Origin: Phoronis australis
Taxonomy: Eukaryota > Phoronida > Phoronidae
Reading direction: 5' to 3'
Length of the DNA: 27,230 bases
NCBI GenBank assembly: GCA_002633005.1
Contig: NMRA01000152.1
Span: 674,342 to 701,571, forward strand
The translations under genes and the position numbers were made by a program. The notes under the pieces are model-generated. The model was not told where the DNA came from, searched no databases, and worked only from the letters and a program-made list of their open reading frames with translations. Shown here in pieces: positions 1 through 9,900 of this stretch (within the stretch, counting starts at the first letter, position 1; each line of letters starts with the position of its first letter).

Positions 1-690
1 GAATTGCTGAGTAACATATGTGCGCACCCAGGGGGTTCGGGGGGGGGTGGGGGAGAATGCACAATGCATAGGTCTGAAACCTCGTTTACCATTTTTTCAG
101 TAATAAGGTACACAAACCCAAAAATTCGAGACCCCTGCATCCCTACCTTTTAGGCTGGGGGCGTGCATGTGGCGAAATACTGGTTATTCCTGTGCCCTGC
201 CCCCTAACTCAAAACCTTGGATCCACCCCTGGGTGTAGTCTCGTTAACTATATTCTCGTCACACACACTTCTCCAACTGACATCTTCATGTCTCTATGTT
301 CCTAGTTAGGCTACCGTTGCTTTTCACGCACAGTGTCACTATATTCTCTCGTCCCGGCCATCCCAAGTCTCAAAGTGCCTACGCCCCTATGTTCGATCTT
401 TCCGATACATCGCCCGCGGATTGTTGCTAACCGGTTTCGTTATATTTACATTGGAGGGCCAGAAGATTTTTAATAGTCGGCTATTAAATCCAGTGGAAAA
501 ACTTTTGTTAGCCAGCAAACCATATTATTTGTTCGAGTAAACAAAGGCATCCTTCCCTGGAAGCAATTGAAGTATGACGAATCCAACAATTGCGCTTGTT
601 CATGAAACTTCATAGTGGCGGCCTTCTCATTAGTGGGTAGACGAATTGTAAATCTATCGCCTTATCTAAAAGCGAAATTGTCTTTTATCC
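1..690. other. Intergenic, no gene seen; G-rich tract
   Basis: No exon-like ORF is seen. Positions 30-55 are a G-rich tract with runs of 5, 9 and 5 G, able in principle to form a G-quadruplex. A short hairpin (TTTAATAG-TCGG-CTATTAAA) lies at 469-488. The segment ending GGATCCACCCCTG near 220-232 resembles transposon-end debris, but I cannot assign it. Confidence 0.4.
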
Positions 691-722
691 TTGATTAGCA
701 ATACTAGCACAACTACTGGGGC

Positions 723-884
723 CACAGCAGGACCAGTGTTCACATGGGGTCACAGCAGGGCCAATGTTCACATGGGGTCACATCAGGGCCAGTGTTCACA
801 TGGGGTCACAGCAGGGCCAGTGTTCACATGGGGTCACATCAGAATCAGTGTTTACATGGGGTCACAGCAAGGCTAGTGTTCATT
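723..884 (+). repeat. 28-bp minisatellite, about 5.7 copies
   Basis: Unit starts fall at 723, 751, 779, 807, 835 and 863. The consensus begins CACAGCAGGGCCAGTGTTCA and ends CATGGGGT. Copies differ by one to four bases and decay toward the right. Because 28 is not a multiple of three and the unit lacks stops, it creates apparent overlapping ORFs that are not genes. Confidence 0.93.
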
Positions 885-2277
885 GCTAAAAGCTCCCCCG
901 CGTCCCCTCTGTTCATAGACAAGTGCCCCCAGGTGGCTAGACATTTAAATTGCCCGAAAAGTGTCGTCCGCTTGCACACTAATGCACGTGACGCACACCA
1001 GGAAGTCGTGCAGACATTGAAGTAACGGGTGGATGGCTCACCAGGCTTGAAAAACTAAGCAGAGGGGACGCAAGGGTGCAGAAACATCGAATCCGAAATC
1101 ATCAGGCAAGTTGGATAGGAAAATAAAGAGGTTGAAGATTTAGGGACGAGTTCCTTTTTCATTTTGTGGTTGCACTAGGGTAATCAATTTATTTTCACAA
1201 AATACATTTTCCTTCAAAACAAAGTCAAATCACCATTGAATCCACAACATTCTAAAATTTGAGGATATTCTTTTTGGATGGTCAAAACCACAATATGTGT
1301 CACTTCCTGTCTAGTTTGATAAAACAGTAAGACTGGTCATTCTCTTTAATTTTATGGTTTACCATAATTTTGTAAAGTTAAAAATTCTCAAAGTATATCG
1401 AAAAACATAAGCATAATATAAAAAATTAAAATTTTCTTTTAAAGAAAGTAAAAATGATCTGGAACAGTACGTAAATCTTTATCACCATCTCGTGTAGGCT
1501 AAATTTCACATTTTTTCAAATTTTTCCGTTTGCGCGTATAGAGGATTTATAAATGTGCTATGAAATTAACTGGCGTCATTTTCAGTTCGGTAATGCATAA
1601 CTAAGAGTTTCAAGCTCAATAACAATAATTTAAAAATTGTTTGGAATGGTAGTTTCAAATTTCATCACCACGTGATTTCGCAACCAAGTCGATGGTCGTG
1701 TAAAATAAAGCTACACATATTTTACTGACTGAAACCCCTCATCACAGGCGGCTTCACGATGTCTTAATTTTTAGCTTTCATTATCGGCTTCATTCGTTTC
1801 TCATCTCACTTTGAAGTGCTCCATTTTGACCCGCCGAGGTTGCTCAACATTACTTTAATAGAACTTGACTTTTTCTCTTGCAGGCAATTTACACGGCAAT
1901 TTTGCAAGAATGCATATTGTCTTCTCAAATTTTAAGTAAATTTACCGTAATCTTAATAGATATAGCAAACCTCGACAGTTTCTTTGCAGTTCTCTCTAGT
2001 AAGCAATGATACCTAAACGTATTATACCGTTTTAATGATGAATTAACTCTACCTCTCCCGGCCATGCGGTAATCATAGACCGAACTTGAGTTCTATACTG
2101 TAATGGAGTAACTAAAAGCGCCCTCTGTGTTTTTCGAATTACCTGTGGAAAATTCGTGGTCTCGGGTCTGGGATTTCATAGACCACACTTTTCGGCTAAA
2201 TTGTTAAGAAACAGATAATCAAGCATGCCAGACGAAACGAATAGTGTACCGGGGTTTTCCGTAGATAATCCCACTCG
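885..2277. other. Intergenic, no gene seen
   Basis: AT-rich sequence with many stops in all frames. I see no coherent exon, RNA gene or clear repeat. Confidence 0.4.
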
Positions 2278-2345
2278 ATGAAACGCCCATGGGCGTTTAT
2301 TCGGAAAATCATGCCGAATAAAGGCCCATGGGCGTTTATTTCATG
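2278..2345. repeat. Palindromic ATAAACGCCCATGGGC element, inverted pair
   Basis: 2281-2298 is a perfect 18-bp palindrome (AAACGCCCATGGGCGTTT). A second copy at about 2322-2340 is arranged so that the whole 68 bp folds around a short AAATCAT-type loop, with TTATTCGG and CCGAATAA as the inner stem. Fragments of the same sequence recur at 2376-2390, 2588-2606 and 2647-2676. Confidence 0.8.
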
Positions 2346-2586
2346 TTACAACTTCTGGAATCACGTGTCCAGATAGTGGGGCGTTTATGCGGAAATTTCT
2401 TCTAAAAAGCCCACTAAGCGTCAACTTTTAGTCACAAATTCAGTTTGTGGAGCATTCATCATTTATAAAAAGCAAACAAAGTGCTGGCGAACTTTGCATT
2501 TATTAACATAAAGTTTAAAAACATATTTTTAAGTAAAAAACGTCAAAGTCAGGAAACCCATGACTTTCCGTTTACGTGTACACCTT

Positions 2587-2676
2587 TTCCGAATAAACGC
2601 CCGGGTGCTTATATGGTGTTACTAAAACATTTGAAATTTTTCATTTTCCGAATCACACGCCCATGGGCTAATAAAC
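2587..2676. repeat. Opposite-orientation copies of the CCGAATAAACGCCC element
   Basis: CCGAATAAACGCCCGGGTGC at 2588 and CCGAATCACACGCCCATGGG at 2647 are reverse-orientation relatives of the 2278-2345 unit. Together with the left copies they could bound a decayed non-autonomous element of about 400 bp. Confidence 0.65.
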
Positions 2677-4716
2677 TGAAAAAATCTCAAACGTCTGCAT
2701 GCTACGAGTTCACTAGCAGTTTGCCCAAACATAATTATGTAAATGAGGAGACATCTGCTGTTAATCGATCAGTTTTCTTGTGTATGACTCAACCCTGGGA
2801 TAATAAATAAGAAAAATTGAACACATGCTTTAAAGTGCTCAGCATTTTTAATTTGACGGCTTGCATTTTGACGTGTATAATAATGAACGCATCGTGGTGT
2901 GTTGACTGACGATGACTGGAACAAATATCAATGTTATTATTATATTCACTACGTAACAGCTGACGAAACGGTACGGGAAACTAGGTCGCAAGCTCGTCGC
3001 ATAGATATCAGTAGATAGGCGTATCTATTTTTCACTTTGATTTTCTTTCTAATATAAGAAAGATAATGGTGAGTATTTATCGGTAACCGGCTGATGCGTG
3101 ACCAAGGTATGATATCCGTGCTACATGTGTTGTTATACCCAACAAAGGAAAACAATGGTTGCGTCCCATAGGCGATAACCATGCGACGCGCTTACGCCCG
3201 TCGTATGGATCTCGCAAGTTAAACAATATCGAAATCCATACGACATCATTTGGCATGGTCCTACCGGGAGAGCGGTGCTTTCGGCATTTGACGTTTTTTG
3301 TCGGCCCATCTTTGTTGTGTTGGAAAAATAGTTTATATACATATTATTCTATTAGTTTTGTACATTATTACTTAATCTTACAATAAACATCTTAACCACA
3401 TTAAATTTCCCTTTAAGCAAATGCTATTGAATGAATAGACTGCGGCCTGGAGTCCTTTCGATCATTAACCCGGGATGACACATGCTCTTGTATAAAAACA
3501 CTGCAGCAGCTGTCAGTGCAAAACGGAATCGGAATACTTCGGTAGCAGCCGTTCATTACCGCAAACTTGGATAAAATCACGACTGTGTTTTCTGTGGGTC
3601 ATCTTCATGCACACTTGCTCATACTCTCTGAACAATTTCCTATCTTCCGCTGTGCAGTCGCAAAGAAAATTGCCAAGAGAGATCACAAACAATCGAGTTG
3701 AAATAGTAGTTATTTTTCGAGAGCACACGTTTCATGATCAAAATGAACATGATAATTTTGTCTTCCTGGCAAAATACGTTTATCCCAGGACACACCTGTC
3801 ATTAAATGTCAGATTACAGAAATCTAAAACGTTCAAAAAAGGACCCTCTTGTATTTTTAGACGGTCTAAAACTATAGATTTGCTGAAATTACAGAGAACA
3901 GATACAAGAGACTAAATATTACGTACAATTGGATGCAAACAGTAAATGCACAGATATCGAGGCCTCAGTATATCTATCGGAAACAACAGTGGACCCAGAC
4001 AATATACAGACTTGCTGTTCGATTACTAGTTGTGGTTCTCGATCGTCTGAGTTTATTTGATTCAGTAATTTTGAAGATGCGTTCTTGCTCCGAAGTTTGC
4101 AGTTTTCACACCTTTTCATATGTTTTCGCATTTCTTGTTTTTAGACATACCACCTCTTTGACGAATGTGTCCGATCGAAAATCCCATAATAAATGTATAT
4201 CATGCATTTACGTGTTTATCTTCTCTTCCTTTTTGCAATAAATATTGGGCAGCTATTGAATTGCGTGCAATATCGAAAATTCAGTCAGTACCGGTCACTG
4301 AGAGGCGCTTTGTCTTCGGAATCATATTTGTTCAGTATACATACACGTCGGCTACAGTCACTTGAACACATTTTACATGTACACGTTAGCACCTGCAAGT
4401 AACCAGACCCTGCTGTGACAACTAGGGTTGTCCCTCTCGACACGTCCTGTCGCCCAGCGTGCAGCAAAATGTGCCATGTGTGACAATAGGCCTACATACC
4501 GTCAATATATCGACATACATTGTCGCCCCCGGCTTTTAACTCAAATTCCTAGATCTGCACTCCTTGTCTATGGTTTCTAAATGCGCAAGTCTAGTGCACG
4601 TGTCTGATGCTAGATTTTTTGCTGTGTATACTTTTCCATTGTTCTCTCTCTTCTTTCACCATTTAACGTTTGATTACATCATCTTCGATGTCCCAGTACC
4701 CGAAATGTCACAGCTA
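2677..4716. other. Intergenic, no gene seen; one strong hairpin
   Basis: Short ORFs occur on both strands but have no splice signals or recognisable protein sequence. 3200-3210 and 3234-3244 form a perfect 11-bp inverted repeat (GTCGTATGGAT) around a 23-nt loop. The 3070-3310 interval is richer in CpG than its surroundings, which suggests an inserted element. Confidence 0.4.
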
Positions 4717-4760
4717 TCCTCATCCTCATCGTCATCATCGTCTTTGTCATTGTCATCGCC
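4717..4760 (+). repeat. TCA/TCN triplet microsatellite
   Basis: Imperfect runs of TCA, TCC and TCG triplets. They give serine or histidine runs in overlapping ORFs, a composition artefact. Confidence 0.8.
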
Positions 4761-4793
4761 ACCAATCAGCGGTAAAAATTCACGAATTAACCA

Positions 4794-4927
4794 GGGTAGA
4801 GTTCAGTAAACCTAGGACCTCGCTAAAAAGCACAACTGCGAGATTACGTGAGATATTGAGAGCACGTGATTTTCGCTAGATTTTAGCGAGGTCCTATCGT
4901 ACGTCCAAGCGTTACTGAATGCTACCC
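4794..4927. mobile_element. MITE-like element with terminal and internal inverted repeats, about 134 bp
   Basis: The left end GGGTAG then TTCAGTAA pairs with TTACTGAA then CTACCC at the right end. An inner 16-bp arm TAGGACCTCGCTAAAA (4813-4828) is exactly inverted at 4881-4896. No coding capacity. A target-site duplication is not clear. Confidence 0.75.
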
Positions 4928-5040
4928 ACGGGTCTGTTTCATAAAAGTGACCCAAGACTTAACACAGAAAGTTTAGTCATGTCATTGTGGGCAAATCCTG
5001 ACTGAAAATAACTTGCACAATACGAAGCAGGTATGTATAC
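4928..5040. other. Intergenic spacer downstream of DNTTIP1
   Basis: Nothing recognisable apart from GT-containing sequence that could act as the downstream element of the poly(A) site. Confidence 0.3.
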
Positions 5041-5046
5041 TTTATT
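5041..5046 (-). promoter_or_regulatory. Candidate polyadenylation signal AATAAA for DNTTIP1
   Basis: Minus-strand AATAAA is followed about 20-30 nt later by GT-containing sequence (GTATTGTGCAAGTT). It is the first canonical hexamer downstream of the stop codon. No transcript evidence is available. Confidence 0.4.
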
Positions 5047-6806
5047 TTTCTCTAAAGTGAGTTTCAATTATTCTTATAAACAGTTATGGGGAACGCAAGA
5101 CCGAATTTCCATCTTGTCGTAAGTCACTTACATGAAACGGAGATTGGGTTACAAAATGATGGCATTTGAATTGGGATTGGAATGACTGTTCATCCAGAAA
5201 TAAACAGCAAATGTGATTAGTAAAAGTGCAAGGTTTTCTTTTGTACATGAGGGAAGGAGCAAGAATTCCTTGTGGGTCTTGAAATGGAATTAGCAAAAAT
5301 TAGCTGAAATCTGGATACTTCAAGACTTTAAAAAGAAAGATGTAAAATAGCACAATTAATGCATAAATAGTGTATTTAAAGACATAATAAGCAAACCAGT
5401 CATGATTTAGTAAACAGTAATTTACAACCTTAGAAAAGCCATGATTTAAAAAACTGTATTAGACTATATTGACAAGTGGTATAAAAATAACATGTTCATA
5501 TAAAACAATGTTTTACAATAAAACACCTAATAATCCTGACACAATCATTGAAATGGAACACAAAGAACCTAGTTTATCAGACACGGGTGTTGGAAGCTGG
5601 TTCTACCACCACAGATGTGACAATTTGTAGTCAATTAGTTTGCGTCTGAGAGGATTAGACCAGTTGTGGGTTTAGAAACTGAGCAGAAAAATGGGACGCA
5701 TTTTGTTCTCTTTGCACCTATTCAATATCTGACTGTGCAAACTTGTTCAATATTTTCCTAGACCCACAAATGAACTTGAGCCAGTACCAAGAGTTTGGTC
5801 TTGAAATCTACAGGCCTTAACACAATACAGTCAAAGGCATTACGATAACCTGTCAAATCTAAACATGGCTGGAGACCACAGGTGCATGGCTAAGGGAATA
5901 TCTTAACACAACAATTCGTTTAGCGTCTAACCATTTCATAAAGAGGTCAAGTGAATACACAAATCAATACTCACTAGATGGAAAAGGGTTCATATTCTTA
6001 ACATCTAAATAGATTGAGAGAAAAATGCAGTACTACTTTATCAGTAAGGGGGCACAGGTAGGATAAGGATTTGATTACTTGTATGCAGGCACTCCTACGG
6101 ATATGACCCTTGTGCACAAGCGCCACCTGGTGACTTGAATTTCCCCATTCAGACTTCAAATTGACCAAGAACAGACACATCACGGCGAAGGCTCATAACA
6201 GACACAACAGATGGCAGCGAGAGCAAAACATTAGCCTGGCCAAGTGGACAGATACTGCAGTGAATTGGCACCATGATTGTTTTTCATTTTGCTGGATTAT
6301 ATTATGCATACCCATACAAGTGTATACGGAAAGTACACCTCTAACTACATACAAGTGAGTCTTATCACTCAAAAACACATAAAACTCAGAAGCTGAAAAT
6401 GATAAAAAGGCTCAAATTAAAATTAAAATTAAGTTTGTTTCCCCTAGCGCTACCAACTAAAAAGTATGTGGCTTAAAAAAGTTTTTGCAACCTGATAAAA
6501 GAATTAGGTTTACAACTATACAAAGACAGCCGTCACATTTTGCCAACAAAAATGGAGAGCATCTCAACGATGGAAAATGAAAACGAAATTTACCGACACA
6601 CCTACCCATCTCATACGAGTGACAGTAGGATGATGACCTAAGAGCACAGACGAGACAATATTGCTTAAATACAAAATAAAATAAAATAAAAGTATACTGA
6701 ACGCAGAGTCAGTACCACAAGTCTGTTATACATAAAACAAAAAAGACTAATAAAAGTACCATTTGACTTGACATACAAACAAATTGCTCCTACATTGCAC
6801 AAACTA
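5047..6806 (-). other. Probable long 3' UTR of DNTTIP1
   Basis: No AATAAA or ATTAAA occurs on the minus strand between the stop codon and 5046, and no other gene is visible here. On the minus strand the stretch is T-rich. I infer that the transcript runs about 1.76 kb to the first AATAAA. A short A/T microsatellite (AAATA-type, 6673-6691) lies inside. Confidence 0.4.
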
Positions 6807-6986
6807 TTAGCTTAGCGAGAATCCTGCAGTAGGGGGTGGGTCAACTAAATCTCTCAAGTCAGGGCTTGGTGATAATGTGCTCGGTATCCCAGCGTCGAAC
6901 CCCCCGGTTATGTTGAATGGTGAAGCTGTGTCCCTGTGTTCATCATTTGACAGTAGGTCCATCTCTTCTGTGTTGGCCGGCGACAC
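6807..6986 (-). CDS. DNTTIP1: DNTTIP1 terminal exon 13 and stop
   Basis: The acceptor is CATTTCTCACCAG. The exon gives 59 residues, VSPANTEEMDLLSNDEHRD to DPPPTAGFSLS, and stops with TAA at 6809-6807. Composition is acidic and Ser/Pro-rich (STLSPSPDL). It is likely disordered. Its reality rests on phase, acceptor quality and lack of stops. Confidence 0.75.
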   Translation of the reverse strand: MSPANTEEMDLLSNDEHRDTASPFNITGGFDAGIPSTLSPSPDLRDLVDPPPTAGFSLS

Positions 6987-9900
6987 CTGGTGAGAAATGC
7001 CCATTCGCCAGATTTGAAAAAAAGTTCAAAGCCAGAAATTTGGAAAAGAGCTCAACTTTCAGACATGAAATGCAGAACTGAATGGATACACAAAAATATA
7101 CTGGATACTTAAAACAAAAAAGGTTAAAATTATTTGAAGTTATAATTCATGAGGAAATTAAACTATTTCACTTTGGATATCTAATTATAAACAGACAACA
7201 TTTAAAAATCACAACACAAAGCTATAACTGAAACAGGTGCTCCAGTAAGTTTATGAGACTAACAGCCACCGTTTCCTTACATGTCCAGACACTTATCTAC
7301 CTGCCTGTCTCAACATACCTGTGCTTCATCACCTGTGGTAGCCTTCTTCTGATGAGCTGAGGCAAACGGCACAGTCTCTTCTTTGTCCTCCATATCAGTT
7401 AAGTTCTCGTTCTCCTTCAAAAACAAAAATAATCCCCTGTGTAAATCGAGACACGCAGGAACATCAGACAAGGAATTTGTAAATTTTTGGCTTGGTTTGT
7501 AATGTATACAACATGTAAATAACTAGAAATTGTTCCTCATGGCAAAGGCAATGGAATGAAGGTAAATGCCCCCCCCCCAAAAAAAAACACAGCATGTCTG
7601 ATAAGTTCATGGATAATGTTCAAACAAGTCATCCAAAGATAGGAAACTTGGAGGTCCCTGACACTTGTGCCTCATTCAAGGAGGGAGTTTTTCAGGCAGT
7701 TTTACATGCCCCCAAACAGGAAGTCAATTACGCTGTAGAGATGCCTATCCACTCCTTTTACAGACAAATTAGCTCAACAAGCCTATTCTCATGCTATAAG
7801 TGGCTACAAGTGATTCAGGATATTCACAGGCAGTTTAGGAATTCTAGAACAAACAATAACAATTTTAACACCTGTTCACATGAGCACCGTTTGGCAGTGG
7901 TGTTTTTATCAACATGTGAACAGAGCATTAGATCCCACAAGTCTGCATTGCACACCTACACAGCTAAACTTTTGTTGGTGACTAAACATGAAATGATCAG
8001 GAGCACTAACCCTGTCTTCATCATTTGTCTTCTTCACTTCCTCTACTGTTTCAGTCTTGATGGCGTCATCACCAAAGTTAGTTCTCATAGCTGCCATCTG
8101 TTCTTTCATTTTCTTCAACATCCACTCAGGTACAGTGAAACCGGTGTCTAGTTGGTCCATCACTAAGCCTGGGTTATTCCTGAATAGGAGAGTCACAGAT
8201 AACATATAGAGTATGGGATCAGAGGGTAGATTGAGGTGTCTAGTTGGTCACCACTAAGCCCAGGTTATTCATGAATGGGCAAGTCACAGATAACATACAG
8301 AGCAAGGGGATCAGAGGGTAGATTGAGGTGTCTAGTTGGTCACCATTAAACAAGGGTTGGACTGACCCATGACAAAAAAAGCGAAAATTTTTACGGCCCT
8401 AAACATGCGCGTACCCAGCCTTGAAAATGTCGACGTGGACCTTTTGCCGACAAAAATAGGGAGGACTGAAAAAAAGGTATCACCGCCAGAAGCGTGCGTC
8501 TGCGTCTTTTTAGCTCGTCCGTCCACTCCCATCTCCACACATTTTTGGCTGCAGAGTCGTAGTATTTGTCACCGCCATTTACAATCACACGAGACGCCAC
8601 TGAAGAAATCCACCACACTATCCCAGGTGCCCCGGCAATGTTGACAATTTACGTTCCTCCGAAACATAAAGAGCAACTTCCGCTTTTCGAGGTGAAAATC
8701 GTCGGCAACGCCACGGTAAGAAAGAAATTGGCCGCAGAAATTTTAGATCAAATCCGATTTTTTTACGCGGAAATACAATAAAATACACGGACAGAACATT
8801 TGAAAAAAGCGGAAATCCGCATTTCCGCAGAAAATTCCAAGCCTTGATTAAACCAGAGTTATTCCTGAATGGGTGAGTCTTAGATAAGAAGAAAATAAGA
8901 GGTCTGAGATTAGGGTAAGAAAAGTGTCTAATAGGTACATCACTTAGCCCAGGTTATTCATGATTGGGTGGGTAATACGACACAGCCACTTTCAACTGAA
9001 AACACGTCGCAAGTTTAAGCGACAAATGAGTTCTAACAGTCTGCACACGCTTATTGTTAAGAAAATTTTGTTTGAATTTCATACACAATGCGCATTTTTT
9101 TGAAACTACCGTGCCAATTTGTCTTACCTGTACTCTGGTGTGTCCGCCAGCTCTCTAATATCCTCAACAATCAACATGTAGGCCTTTCCACCAGTCGCTG
9201 GCATCCTGTGGTTCTCATACAGCCACTGTTTGTCATCCTGGTCTCCAGAATACTGCAATAATTAACGGTTCATTCAAAATCATTGGTATTTTCAAAAGTC
9301 TAGAGTACAAAGAGTATGTACACCTGACGAATGCTTGTAAAATTTTCTCAAAATGTTGGTGGGAGTTTGTTTATAGGTAGAGGATTTTCCTCTGAAATAT
9401 GAATTGCAGCTAACTTCTTTACTTCTAAATTGAAATCAGTAGAAAACAAAGAAATACCAGTCGATAGTTTTCCTGTGATGACACCCAAGTGTTCGTAAAA
9501 GTGACCAAACGACACCAAAACGAGACAGGTCCTATCCAAGGTCAGTATAAACACACTGTTGACTGCACTGTACAATCAAAGACACAAAGACATGTGAACT
9601 GTTGGTGATAACAGTGCTCGTTTATGCAATAGTTGATTAACAGGAGCAATATGTTTCACTCATGTTCTCTGATCTGTAAATCAAAAGCCTTCAACAACAC
9701 AATGATCCTACCTTAAACAATTCAGGATGTTTAATGTAAAGTCTTCCTCTAGTCGCACCAAGTCCAAGGGCTCTGGAACAACAGACAATATCAGACGTCA
9801 AAAATCACACAACATGACACCAAGAACATTTTAAATCAGAGAAAATGAATTTGGCGAAGTTCATCTATGGCAAAACTTAATCACATGCGGCAACAATGGT

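Noticed and set aside
744-1025. Overlapping ORFs with MGSQQGQCSHG-type repeats
   Set aside because: Product of the stop-free 28-bp minisatellite read in successive frames.
2481-2810. 109-codon ORF in the left intergenic region
   Set aside because: It spans the ATAAACGCCC repeat copies, and the translated sequence has low-complexity AT-rich character with no domain.
7594-8151. 185-codon plus-strand ORF, the longest in the left half
   Set aside because: It runs antisense through DNTTIP1 exon 11 and its intron. The minus strand carries the conserved protein there, and the plus translation has no recognisable sequence.
8566-8781. 71-codon ORF within the transposon (MSPPFTITRD...)
   Set aside because: Too short, with no transposase motif; it belongs to a non-autonomous element.
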